Below are positions 34,865 through 46,184 of a stretch of 54,199 nucleotides of DNA, piece after piece. The DNA lies in the NCBI GenBank assembly GCA_018819175.1, contig JAHJQQ010000003.1:1-54199 (forward strand). Direction: 5' to 3'. Each line of letters opens with the position of its first letter. Positions within the stretch are counted from its first letter, which is position 1. The position numbers and the translations under genes are program-made. A model generated the notes under the pieces. That model did no database searches. It was not told the origin of the DNA and saw nothing but the letters and a program-made list of their open reading frames with translations. The DNA is from Gammaproteobacteria bacterium. Its GTDB lineage: Bacteria > Pseudomonadota > Gammaproteobacteria > Thiohalobacterales > Thiohalobacteraceae.

Positions 34865-36142
34865 TTATGTCCCGGTCATGGCCACCCGATTACGGCCGCC
34901 ACGCTTGGCGGCATAGACGGCAACGTCCGCCTGTTTGAACAACTCTTCAAAGCAGGTTTGTTGACCGATCGATAGCGTCGCCACGCCGATACTTGCCGTG
35001 ACCTTGTACCCCGCCAGTTTACTGGACTCAATCTCAGCGCGTATTCGCTCGGCCTTGATCTGGGCATGTTCCAGGCCGCATTCCACCAGCAGCACCACGA
35101 ATTCCTCACCACCAAAACGCGCGGCGATATCGCCATCGCGACAGTTCTTGCGCAGCAGCGCCCCCAACTCGCGTAACACATTATCGCCCGCATCATGGCC
35201 GTGGCTGTCATTGATCCGTTTGAAGTGATCGAGGTCGAGGAACAGCAGGCTGAGCGCATATTTGTGTCGATTGGCATTGGCCACGGCCTGCTGAGCCGCC
35301 TCGTGCAGAAAGTGGCGGTTATACAGCCCGGTCAGTTGGTCGGTGACGGCAAACTCTTCGAGCTTTTTCTGTTGTTCACGCACCGTGTCAAACAGGTGTT
35401 TGGCCGTGAGCAGATTGGTCACACGGGCGCGCAGCTCCTCCTCGACCACCGGCTTGGCAATATAATCGTTGGCACCCTGGCGCAGAATCTCAATGCGCCG
35501 CGCCGTATCGTCCAATCCGGATATCGCCAACACGGGGATGCGGCTGCGTTCATCATCCAGACCGCGGATATGGCGCAACAGGCCTGTGCCGCTGAGTTGG
35601 CCCTCGACCAGAATATCGGTGATGACCAGATCATAGTCCTGGCGTTCGAACTGCTCCCAGGCCAGGTCGGCACTGATGAAATGATCAACCCTCAGACCCA
35701 TCTTCTCCAGCAGCCGCAGGGTCACCTTGGCCACCATCTGGGTATCTTCGACATACAACACACGACCCATGACCTGGGTCCGCATACCGCTGACAAGCTG
35801 CTTGAACGCGCGACTCAAATCCGCGAAATTGGATTTGTGCAGAATCTCGGTAATACCGGCTTCCAGACTGTCCTTGAGCGTGGCCTCCTTGTCATCGGAG
35901 GTAAGCAGCACGATCGGTATCAAGGCCGTGGCGGCCTCGGCGCGCAATTGCCGGCAAACATCCAGCCCGGTCATATCCGGCAGCATCAGCTCCAGACACA
36001 GCAGATCATATTTGTTCTCATACACCGCCTGTAGTGCGGATTGACCGTCAGCGACATAGTCGGCCTGGACTTGCAGCTCACCCAGTACATTTTGGATGAG
36101 TGACTGATAGAGCTTGGCACCCACGACCACTAGAATTCGCAT
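34865..36142 (-). CDS. Diguanylate cyclase with two receiver domains (PleD-like)
   Basis: 425 residues: REC1 (1-118), REC2 (126-245), GGDEF (262-420). GGEEF at 344-348 and the inhibitory-site RxxD (R335-D338) are intact, so it should make c-di-GMP and be feedback-inhibited. REC2 has E132/D133, phospho-acceptor Asp176 and Lys230. REC1 lacks the acidic pair (VVVGAK) and has Glu51 where the acceptor Asp is expected (LLCLELMLPD), so it is probably not phosphorylated and may act as a dimerisation or mimic domain. No adjacent histidine kinase. Confidence 0.93.
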   Translation of the reverse strand: MRILVVVGAKLYQSLIQNVLGELQVQADYVADGQSALQAVYENKYDLLCLELMLPDMTGLDVCRQLRAEAATALIPIVLLTSDDKEATLKDSLEAGITEILHKSNFADLSRAFKQLVSGMRTQVMGRVLYVEDTQMVAKVTLRLLEKMGLRVDHFISADLAWEQFERQDYDLVITDILVEGQLSGTGLLRHIRGLDDERSRIPVLAISGLDDTARRIEILRQGANDYIAKPVVEEELRARVTNLLTAKHLFDTVREQQKKLEEFAVTDQLTGLYNRHFLHEAAQQAVANANRHKYALSLLFLDLDHFKRINDSHGHDAGDNVLRELGALLRKNCRDGDIAARFGGEEFVVLLVECGLEHAQIKAERIRAEIESSKLAGYKVTASIGVATLSIGQQTCFEELFKQADVAVYAAKRGGRNRVAMTGT

Positions 36143-36552
36143 ACGCAGCTTCCTTTGCAGCCCCTATACCTTACAAGCCCGCTCAAGATAATCTGCAAGG
36201 CCGTGTATCGCAAGGGGAATTTTCACGGAGACAGACCAGAATGCATATTCTCGAAGCGCTGCCGGGCCTGTGCATGATCAGTGGTTTCCATTTCTCAATA
36301 CCGTTGAAGTCACCCGACCAACTCAACGAATACTGGCCGCCAATCCCACTGCACCCTGGCGCCAACGGAACTCACCGGTTGAATACGGCAGATGCAAATC
36401 ACATCGCTGCATTAACCGCGCATGGCGTTCGACTTTTACTGGAAGCGCAAGCTGCAAACAGCCCTTATTCCAATATCTGCCTCTATAACTGATACCGGCA
36501 CCCTTCTATAATCGGCGCACATCACCATCCCTCGCAGCTACTCGAGATCGCT
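36143..36552. other. Gap between diguanylate cyclase and ettA; possible small gene
   Basis: 410 bases between divergent genes, expected to hold both promoters. One open frame starts at ATG 36241 and ends at 36492 (83 residues, MHILEALPGLCMISG...); it has no clear ribosome binding site or recognisable motif, so it is not called as a gene. No repeats seen. Confidence 0.4.
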
Positions 36553-38220
<1,668 letters not shown>

Positions 38221-39044
38221 AGATATGCATCCCCTCTCCCCTCGCGGGAGAGGGCCAGGGTGAGGAGGCGTTGATAAACACATCACCCTCTCCCTGGCCC
38301 TCCCCCATCAAGGGGGAGGGGACTATCCTTTTTTAGTTTCGTCATTAATTGACCCCCGTCGCCACGTTCAATAGGCCATCGCTTGGGTGTGGAGGCGGAC
38401 CAGCCGCATCGCATAAAGTACAAGCGACTGACGGCGTGAAGATATGCATCCCCTCTCCCCTCGCGGGAGAGGGCCAGGGTGAGGGGGCGTTGATACACAC
38501 ACATCACCCTCTCCCTGACCCTCCCCCATCAAGGGGGAGGGGACTATCCTTTTTTTAGTTTCGTCATTAATTGGCCCGTCGCCGCGTTCAATAGGCCAAC
38601 GCTTGGGTGTGGAGGCGGATCAGCCGCATCGCATCAAGTACAAGCGACTGACGGCGTGAAGACATGCATACCCTCTCCCCTCGCGGGAGAGGGCCAGGGT
38701 GAGGAGGCGTTGATACACACATCACCCTCTCCCTGGCCCTCCCCCATCAAGGGGGAGGGGACTATCCTTTTTTTAGTTTCGTAATAAATTGCCCCGTCGC
38801 CGCGTTCAATAGGCCATCGCTTGGGTGTGGAGGCGGATCAACCGCATCGCATCAAGTACAAGCGACTGACGGCGTGAAGAGATGCATCCCCTCTCCCCTC
38901 GCGGGAGAGAGGGCCAGGGTGAGGGGGCGTTGATAAACACATCACCCTCTCCCTGGCCCTCCCCCATCAAGGGCGAGGGGACTATCCTTTTTTTTAGTTT
39001 CGTCATTAATTGCCCCGTCGCCGCGTTCAATAGGCCATCGCACC

Positions 39045-39917
39045 ATGACCCATCTCGATCACTTCCTCGCCCGCGCCGAAAAACTCATGGAACGCGTCGA
39101 AGCGCTGCTACCCACCGCACCCGCAGAGATTGATTGGCATAAAACCCAGGCCGCACGCTGGCGCCACAACAGCGGCCGCGGACAATTGGAAGCCGTCGTG
39201 CATCCGCATCAGCTGCGGCTTGCCGACATCCGTTGCATCGACGATCAGAAGCAGGAAATCGACCGCAACACCCGCCAGTTCCTGGCCGGCGCGCCGGCCA
39301 ACAATGTATTGCTCTGGGGTTCGCGCGGCACCGGCAAGTCATCACTCATCAAGGCGCTGCTGCACAGTTACGCCAAGCAGCATCTGCGTCTGATCGAGGT
39401 TGATCGTACCGATCTGGCCGCCCTGCCCGACATCGTTGCGCAACTGCCCGAACAGCCCTGGCGTTTCATAATTTATTGCGACGACCTATCCTTCGAGGCC
39501 GGCGACGCCAGTTATAAAACCCTCAAGGCCATGCTGGACGGTTCCATCGCCGCAGCGCCCGAGCATGTTTTGATATACGCCACTTCGAACCGTCGTCATC
39601 TATTACCCGAGCGCATGGAAGATAACCAGGAAGCACGCCTGATCGGCACCGAAATCCATCATGGTGAAGCCGTCGAGGAAAAGATTTCTTTATCAGAACG
39701 ATTTGGCGTGTGGCTGTCGTTCCACCCCTTCACGCAGGATGAATATCTCACCATCGCCTTCCACTGGCTGAAACGACTCAAGGCTGACATACGCGAGTCC
39801 GATCAGGTGCGTCTTGAGGCATTGCGCTGGGCCTTGCAGCGCGGTTCGCGCAGCGGTCGGGTCGCCTATCAGTTCGCGCGGGATTGGGCCGGGCGCATGG
39901 CGATCGGGAAGCAATAA
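39045..39917 (+). CDS. DUF815 family AAA ATPase
   Basis: Predicted P-loop ATPase of unknown cellular role, 290 residues. Walker A WGSRGTGKSSLIKALL (near 92-107), Walker B IIYCDDLSFE, sensor-like YATSNRRHLLPE, and the family feature FHPFTQDEYLTIAFHWL. ATG at 39045 lies three bases after the end of the last ettA array unit; its upstream region is therefore identical to the ends of the other units, and no strong ribosome binding site is visible. Downstream gene follows after ~47 bases. Confidence 0.9.
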   Translation: MTHLDHFLARAEKLMERVEALLPTAPAEIDWHKTQAARWRHNSGRGQLEAVVHPHQLRLADIRCIDDQKQEIDRNTRQFLAGAPANNVLLWGSRGTGKSSLIKALLHSYAKQHLRLIEVDRTDLAALPDIVAQLPEQPWRFIIYCDDLSFEAGDASYKTLKAMLDGSIAAAPEHVLIYATSNRRHLLPERMEDNQEARLIGTEIHHGEAVEEKISLSERFGVWLSFHPFTQDEYLTIAFHWLKRLKADIRESDQVRLEALRWALQRGSRSGRVAYQFARDWAGRMAIGKQ

Positions 39918-39964
39918 GCAACGACAGCTATTCTTTGATCGTTGGTAACTGCGTAGCTACGTCA

Positions 39965-41602
39965 ATGAAGCTAAGCACAGAACGCCAAGATTTGGTGAGG
40001 ACATCCGGGACGTTCCTGCGGGGTGGCCGCGGGTGCGTGCTGGTCGGCTTCGCCTTTCTGCTCCTGACATTCACCGCCACCGCCGGCAGTACCCCGCTGG
40101 ATGATTACCCGGCAGGCTCCCGCATCGATTGGCAGCGGTTCGAACCGGCCTTGTTCGAGCGGGCGAGAACCGGAAATCGCCTCTTGTTCTTATACTTCCA
40201 TGGGCAATGGTGCAGCTGGTGCCGGGGTTTCCAGAATGAGAGCCTGGAGCAGGATGCCGTCGTGGAGACCCTCCGTGCTGGCTACATACCGGTCCTGATC
40301 GATCTCGACCGCCGCCGCGATGTGTTCGCCCGCTACGGTGGCCGCGGCCTGCCGTTCGTGGTGATGCTGGACGCCCGTAACGAAATCCGGGGCCGGTTCA
40401 CGGGTCATGTAGCGCCCGACGACCTCGTCCGAATCCTCACTGAAGGACGCCGCCAGATCTCGGTCACCGGACGCGAACTCATTGCCTCGGACCCCATCGA
40501 CAGCGTCGGCGCCTTCCTGGACATGCTCGACGACGTCTATGACCCGGGCACCCGGCGCCTTAGCGGCAGCGCGATGTTCGGCACCCTGAGCAAGCGACCG
40601 CAACCCTGGACCCTGAACTTTCTCCTGCACCAGGCGGCCTGGCGGGAACGCATGCCCGGACTGCTGGATCAGATCATTGAAGATCTCGCCGATCCGGAAG
40701 AAGGCGGCTTCTTCTTTTTCCATGATCCGAACCAGGCCGACGCCAACCGTGCCCTGGAAACCTCCAAGCGACTGGACCTGAACGCGGCCTTCTTGTGGTT
40801 GTTCGCCGATGCCTATCATCGCCTTGGGGAAGACCGTTACCGTGCGGTTGTCGAGCACAGCCTGAGCTACCTGAAGACCCACCTCTGGGATCCCGACGAA
40901 CAGCGCTTCTACACCAGCCAGCACTCGGATGCCTTTTACTACGCCCAGCCCCGCGCCGTACGGGCGAAACTGGCGCCGCCGGTCGTGGACCGCACCACCT
41001 ACGCCGACGCCTCGGGCCAGATCATCGCCGCGTTGGTCCGTGCATCCGAGGCCCTGGATGATCCCGATCTGCTCGAATGGGCGAGAATCGCACTCGAAGG
41101 GCTAGACCGTCATCTGCGCTCCGGCGCAGGCTATCGGCACGCCCTCCCCCTCGGTGGGCCATCCGAACTGGAAGGTTACCTGCCCGCGCAAATCTGGCCG
41201 GGCATCGCTTGGAATATGTACCGCCGCGCGTCCGGCCTCGCACCTGGAGACCGGCAGCTGGCACTGCTCCGGCATGTGGCGAGTTATTACGATGTCAAAC
41301 TGAACGCCTATCGGGAGCGCAACAATGAATCACTGGAACCCTGGGTGGAGACCCGCACCCAGGCGGCACTGGCCTGGTGGCTGGCAGCCCTGCCCCGCGC
41401 GGATATCGAGGCAGCCGACATCGACCCGGAAGCGGTGCACGCCCACTTGTTCATCCCGTCGGGCGCTGACCCGGATGACGTAGCACTGGGCTTCTGGGCC
41501 CTGGATAGTTCCTTGAGACACCCGCTTTATCAGGAGACAAAAGGAGCGGACAAAAAGGGACAGAGGACTATTCACAAGACCGACATCACCGACCCTGATT
41601 GA
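39965..41602 (+). CDS. Thioredoxin-fold / six-hairpin glycosidase-like protein (SPATA20/YyaL type)
   Basis: About 545 residues. N-terminal hydrophobic segment (24-41, VLVGFAFLLLTFTATAGS) suggests export. A thioredoxin-like domain follows with C83-S-W-C86 (FHGQWCSWCRGFQ) and the cis-Pro context GLPFVVMLD. From about 200 onward an alpha/alpha-barrel like that of thioredoxin-domain DUF255 proteins (HDPNQADANRALETSKRLDLNAAFLWLFADAY, TYADASGQIIAALVRA). Substrate unknown; a redox or carbohydrate-related role is only inferred. The start at 39965 is uncertain (no good ribosome binding site). The last ~20 residues (GADKKGQRTIHKTD..) look unlike protein sequence and may be fused repeat DNA. Confidence 0.72.
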   Translation: MKLSTERQDLVRTSGTFLRGGRGCVLVGFAFLLLTFTATAGSTPLDDYPAGSRIDWQRFEPALFERARTGNRLLFLYFHGQWCSWCRGFQNESLEQDAVVETLRAGYIPVLIDLDRRRDVFARYGGRGLPFVVMLDARNEIRGRFTGHVAPDDLVRILTEGRRQISVTGRELIASDPIDSVGAFLDMLDDVYDPGTRRLSGSAMFGTLSKRPQPWTLNFLLHQAAWRERMPGLLDQIIEDLADPEEGGFFFFHDPNQADANRALETSKRLDLNAAFLWLFADAYHRLGEDRYRAVVEHSLSYLKTHLWDPDEQRFYTSQHSDAFYYAQPRAVRAKLAPPVVDRTTYADASGQIIAALVRASEALDDPDLLEWARIALEGLDRHLRSGAGYRHALPLGGPSELEGYLPAQIWPGIAWNMYRRASGLAPGDRQLALLRHVASYYDVKLNAYRERNNESLEPWVETRTQAALAWWLAALPRADIEAADIDPEAVHAHLFIPSGADPDDVALGFWALDSSLRHPLYQETKGADKKGQRTIHKTDITDPD

Positions 41603-41765
41603 ACTCACCTTGACGCTTTGCGTTGTGCGTTGCAAGGGAGGGATCGCAAGCTAGGCGTTGCCCATGCATGCGCGCGGAGGGGGCGGGAAGTATCACACTG
41701 ATTAACGAATAGCATGCTTGTGGCGACATCGCGGAAGGATGGCGCCACAAGCGTATTGGAGCGCT

Positions 41766-42080
41766 TCAACGAACTAATGTGCGGTGACTATCCATAGGCC
41801 GCCCATGATAGACAGGGATACGCTGCTCAGTCATAGCATCACCCTCTACCTCCATGACAGCGAATTCCGCCTCTCCTTCGCCACCCATAGTCCCGATTCT
41901 GTGCGTATCGTTCGGCCGCCCTGCATAACTGGCAGCGTCGAAACCGGCTGCCGCGTTGCCAACAGACTCTCCCTTGAACGGGTGCGCAGGGTTGTCTATA
42001 CCCCGTCCTGCAGCCTGCACGCCCGAGAACGCCGTCAATGTTGCCGCCATCACTAACATGGCTCGTGTCATGTGTTTCAT
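41766..42080 (-). CDS. Small secreted protein with GRPxDxHR repeats
   Basis: Unknown function, 104 residues. Signal peptide MKHMTRAMLVMAATLTAFSG with cleavage near VQAA. The mature ~80 residues contain two copies of a short motif: YAGRPNDTHRIGTM and YHGRPMDSHRTLVR, and GGEGEAEFAVMEVEGD between them. An excellent ribosome binding site AAGGAGG lies nine bases before the ATG, which supports that it is real despite no recognised family. Isolated on the minus strand. Confidence 0.75.
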   Translation of the reverse strand: MKHMTRAMLVMAATLTAFSGVQAAGRGIDNPAHPFKGESVGNAAAGFDAASYAGRPNDTHRIGTMGGEGEAEFAVMEVEGDAMTEQRIPVYHGRPMDSHRTLVR

Positions 42081-42437
42081 GGTTAACCTCCTTTCTTCAG
42101 CTATTACCCATATTGACACTCAACGCTAAGGCGGGTTTACCGGGTCCTATTATCCGGCCCTCTATATCACGACCCCCTACGCGTATCCCTTTCGTTCAAG
42201 CATAGACCTGCCACAGAGAAATGAGTTCTAAGCACAAGCCAAAAGCATTTCTGAATAGTTAAAGAAAACGCCTACATCAGCACGCACCACACAGGTGCAC
42301 GCGCGCACTTGCATGCTCCAGAATTGCGCGCAATAAGGAGCCGCAGATTGCCAAGCTACTGAATTCTATTACACAGACACGCTGGCATACTGTATGCAAC
42401 AGTCTAGAAGCAAATAACCTTCGGCCGAGAGGCACAC
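42081..42437. other. Gap between the small secreted protein and the second retropepsin
   Basis: 357 bases between divergent genes. AT-richer than average, with no open frame, repeat or clear operator that I can support. Presumably both promoters lie here. Confidence 0.4.
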
Positions 42438-42905
42438 ATGCTTCGCACCAGCCTGATCACGACAGCCTTGCTGCTGCTTACCGGACACACCTGTCTGGCC
42501 AGCGACACCAACATTCCCGTTCATGAAAAACGCGGTGAAACCCTCTATGTCGCGGGACAGATCCAAGGTTATGGCACTACCGAATTCCTGATCGACACCG
42601 GTGCCAGTTATCTGGCCATCAATCAGGACATGCTGAAAATCCTGCAGCAGGGCGGACATGCCAAGTTCCTGCGCAAGCTCAACGGCACCATGGCGGACGG
42701 GCGCCGCAACACCGTACCCATTTACAGCATCAGCGGAATCGTGATCGGAGACAACTGTGTCCTGAGCAATGTGGAAGCAGCGGTGTTACCCGGGAATACG
42801 CGCAATATTCTGGGGCTTTCGGCACTGCGTCGCACCGCACCCTTCACATTGTCGATGGATCCGCCCGCACTCTCGCTAAACGGTTGCGAAAAACCGCAAG
42901 CCTGA
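42438..42905 (+). CDS. Small secreted retropepsin-like aspartic protease
   Basis: 155 residues with a signal peptide (MLRTSLITTALLLLTGHTCLA) and a single retropepsin-like lobe: catalytic FLIDTGASY (Asp53), flap-region TMADGRRNTVPIYSI and NILGLSALRR. Likely a periplasmic homodimeric aspartic protease. Shorter than and only distantly similar to the 244-residue relative at 23620-24354. A ribosome binding site GAGAGG is close to the ATG. Confidence 0.8.
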   Translation: MLRTSLITTALLLLTGHTCLASDTNIPVHEKRGETLYVAGQIQGYGTTEFLIDTGASYLAINQDMLKILQQGGHAKFLRKLNGTMADGRRNTVPIYSISGIVIGDNCVLSNVEAAVLPGNTRNILGLSALRRTAPFTLSMDPPALSLNGCEKPQA

Positions 42906-42966
42906 GCCGTCAGCGCCTGATACACAACTCGGCGACTATTGATCTACACACTGGCGAGAGTCCATT

Positions 42967-43569
42967 TCAGGCTATTGCGGCTGTTTTATCGCGTTTGAGC
43001 CAGGCTTTACCGCGCTCGGTACGCACCGCGAGAAGCAGCACCAGTATGACCGCGTACACCAACGGCGCACGCACATCGGCCTTGACCACCCACCAGAAGT
43101 GCAACACCCCCAGCGCCGGTATCACATACACCAGTTGATGCAACCGTTTCCAATTCTTTCCTAAACGTTTCATCATGGCGTTCGTCGATGTGAGCGCCAA
43201 CGGCAACAGCAGGACAAAGGCCAGCATGCCCACCGTAATGAAACGACGCTTGTAGATATCGCGCAGGATCTCGTTCCAATCGAAGAACTGATCCAGCCAG
43301 ATGTAGGTCGTCAGATGCACGCACACATAGAAAAACGCGAACAACCCCAGCATACGCCGCACGCGCAGTGGCCAAGTCCAGCCGAACATGCCCCGCAGCG
43401 GCGTCATGCACAATGTGATGAGCAATAACCGCAACGTCCATTCACCGGTCTCGCGCGTCAGCTCCTCAATGGGATTGGCACCAAGCTGATCGGTCAGCAA
43501 CGCGAATATCAACCACGCTAGCGGCAGCAGACAGAGGATAAAAATGACTGGCTTGATCCAGGGCTTCAT
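42967..43569 (-). CDS. msrQ: Heme-binding membrane subunit MsrQ
   Basis: Inner-membrane heme b protein passing electrons to MsrP for repair of oxidised periplasmic methionine. 200 residues, with six hydrophobic segments; VCVHLTTYIWLDQ and RLHQLVYVIPALGVLHFWWVVKAD contain the heme His residues. Formerly YedZ. Its partner msrP lies upstream on the same strand at 43934-44875, separated by a repeat element. Confidence 0.94.
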   Translation of the reverse strand: MKPWIKPVIFILCLLPLAWLIFALLTDQLGANPIEELTRETGEWTLRLLLITLCMTPLRGMFGWTWPLRVRRMLGLFAFFYVCVHLTTYIWLDQFFDWNEILRDIYKRRFITVGMLAFVLLLPLALTSTNAMMKRLGKNWKRLHQLVYVIPALGVLHFWWVVKADVRAPLVYAVILVLLLAVRTERGKAWLKRDKTAAIA

Positions 43570-43933
43570 GGTGATTCAGTTGTGGTTACCTGTAAAACAC
43601 AAAATATTTTTGAACCGCAAAGGCGCGGAGGCGCAAAGAAAACACGAAACCTAATGTTAAAAGCATGTTACTGCTTAGCATCTTGTCATTCCGGCGCAGG
43701 CCGGACAAAAGCGCAATGCGCGTTGAACGCCGACAAGGCGGCCCGCAGGGCGAGCGAAGCGAGTAATCCATGTTGTTCCGGCCGCTAGATTCCGGCCTAC
43801 GCCGGAATGACAAGGCACCAGGCAGGCACAAGTTTTTAACAATAGCCTTGTCTTTTCTCTGCGCCTCCGCGCCTTTGCGGTTCAAAAATTCATTTCTTGG
43901 CGTCCTTGGCGTCTTGGCGGTTCAAATCAAAAT
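43570..43933. repeat. Nested repeats between msrP and msrQ
   Basis: Outer arms are inverted copies of GAACCGCAAAGGCGCGGAGG (about 43612-43631 and its complement about 43862-43882). Inside is a GTCATTCCGGCGCAGGCCGG...GCCGGAATGAC element (43684-43812), whose core TTGAACGCCGAC..GGCGGCCCG.AGGGCGAGCGAAGCGAGTAA is also at 34628. It splits the msrPQ pair. Confidence 0.7.
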
Positions 43934-44875
<942 letters not shown>

Positions 44876-44986
44876 GTGAATACCCCTAGTAGATGTGTCT
44901 TTCTGTGACCCGATGTACTGCGCCAAGTTCCTCACGGGGGACAGACCCTGAGGTTTCCTGTTTCCCGGTTTTAACAACACTAGCGC

Positions 44987-45015
44987 TTGACGATACTAAC
45001 GCCGTACGTTAGTAT
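44987..45015 (+). promoter_or_regulatory. higBA promoter and autoregulatory operator
   Basis: -35 TTGACG (44987-44992), 17-base spacer, -10 TAGTAT (45010-45015). The palindrome ATACTAAC-GCCGTAC-GTTAGTAT (44993-45015) fills the spacer and overlaps the -10, ideal for repression by the HigA antitoxin. The toxin GTG start is eight bases further on, so the leader is very short. Confidence 0.75.
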
Positions 45016-45022
45016 TCTTGGC

Positions 45023-45304
45023 GTGATCAAATCGTTCAAGAGCAAGGATGCCGAGAAGATTTATCAGGGGCGCTACGTCAAGCGCATTCCCCCTGAAATC
45101 ACACGCCTGGCTGCCCGCAAATTGGAACTGCTCGATGCAGCCAGCGAACTAAAATCCTTGCGCATACCACCGTCCAACTGTTTGGAAAAACTGAAGGGCG
45201 ACAGAGCCGGCCAATACAGCATCCGCATCAACGACCAATGGCGTATCTGTTTTGTCTGGAAAACCGGTGACGCGCACGACGTCGAGATCGTTGATTATCA
45301 TTGA
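45023..45304 (+). CDS. higB: Toxin HigB (RelE-like mRNA endonuclease)
   Basis: Toxin of a type II system; ribosome-dependent mRNA cleavage is the family activity. 93 residues: MIKSFKSKDAEKIYQGRYVK, LEKLKGDRAGQYSIRINDQWRICF and the C-terminal VEIVDYH. Starts at GTG 45023. Toxin-before-antitoxin order is typical for HigBA. 11 bases before higA. Confidence 0.93.
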   Translation: MIKSFKSKDAEKIYQGRYVKRIPPEITRLAARKLELLDAASELKSLRIPPSNCLEKLKGDRAGQYSIRINDQWRICFVWKTGDAHDVEIVDYH

Positions 45305-45315
45305 AGGTGCGCACC

Positions 45316-45615
45316 ATGACCCAACGTGACTTCCACCCCATCCATCCTGGCGAGATTCTGCTCGAGGAGTTCCTGAACCCCATGGGCATCTCCCAATACC
45401 GCCTGGCAAAAGATATCAGCGTCCCACAACGCCGCATCAGCGAAATCACCCAGGGCAAACGCGCCATCACCGCCGACACCGCCCTGCGCCTGGGTCGCTT
45501 CTTCAACATGGAGGCACAGTTCTGGTTGAACCTGCAAACCCGTTACGACCTGCTCTGCGCAGAGGCGGAATTGGCTTCGCGGCTGGATAAAGAAGTGACA
45601 CCGCATGCGGCGTGA
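45316..45615 (+). CDS. higA: Antitoxin HigA (XRE-type)
   Basis: DNA-binding antitoxin, 99 residues. Typical opening FHPIHPGEILLEEFLNPMGIS, helix-turn-helix QYRLAKDISVPQRRISEITQG, and RLGRFFNMEAQFWLNLQTRYDL. ATG at 45316 with AAGGTG upstream. Expected to bind the palindrome at 44993-45015. Confidence 0.95.
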   Translation: MTQRDFHPIHPGEILLEEFLNPMGISQYRLAKDISVPQRRISEITQGKRAITADTALRLGRFFNMEAQFWLNLQTRYDLLCAEAELASRLDKEVTPHAA

Positions 45616-45738
45616 GGTGGGTGATGTCGATCAGAAACCGCCAGACGAAACCGGGACCCGAAACCGGAACAGATTATTTTCCAGCGCCCTGCCGTCGAGC
45701 CGGCCGTCCGGAATGATCATTGCCAATTGGGATGACAC

Positions 45739-46012
45739 CCCCCTCTCCCTAACCCTCTCCCCGCAAGCGGGGAGAGGGGATAACCTCATCTCCCGCCCCG
45801 GTAGGAGAAGGCTTGGAGAGAGAGAATAACCCCCTCTCCCGCCCCGGTAGGAGAAGGTTTGGAGAGAGTAGATAACCCCCTCTCCCGCCCCGGTAGGAGA
45901 AGGCTTGGAGAGAGAGAATAACCCCCTCTCCCGCCCCGGTAGGAGAAGGCTTGGAGAGAGGGAATAACCCCCTCTCCCGCCGGGGCGGGAGAGGGTTGGG
46001 GAGAGGGTGGCG
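45739..46012. repeat. 46-bp tandem array of GGGAGAGGG-type palindromes
   Basis: A leading pair CCCTCTCC.../GGGAGAGGGG (45741-45780) is followed by five copies of a 46-base unit: TCCCGCCCCG anchors at 45791, 45837, 45883, 45929 and 45975, exactly 46 apart. The last unit is the symmetrical form CTCCCGCCGGGGCGGGAG. No gene; lies between higA and the Mut7-C gene. Confidence 0.9.
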
Positions 46013-46047
46013 AAGTTCTCAAGCCAAGCATAACTATTACATACAAG

Positions 46048-46169
46048 ATGTAGGGCGGGTTAGGCGCGCTTTTGCGCCGTAACCCGCCAAGCGTTGCGAA
46101 GCAACACAAACCTTTTTAAGGTGTGCCCGACAGCACGATTGGCGGGTTACGCAAACAACACCCACCCTA
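46048..46169. repeat. GGCGGGTTA / TAACCCGCC intergenic repeat
   Basis: TGTAGGGCGGGTTAGGCG... TAAGGTGTGCCCGAC ... GGCGGGTTACG ... CCTACA. A relative at about 8000-8122 shares the TTTAAGGTGTGCC.GAC.GCACG.TTGGCGGGTTACG core. Ends 15 bases before the Mut7-C gene. Confidence 0.65.
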
Positions 46170-46184
46170 CACCTGAGCTATTCA

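Noticed and set aside
36241..36492. 83-codon open frame between the diguanylate cyclase and ettA
   Set aside because: No ribosome binding site, family or composition support; kept only as a remark in the gap entry.
45784..46012. CRISPR array possibility (also 51861-52010)
   Set aside because: Units are continuous near-identical repeats without unique spacers, and no cas genes are present.
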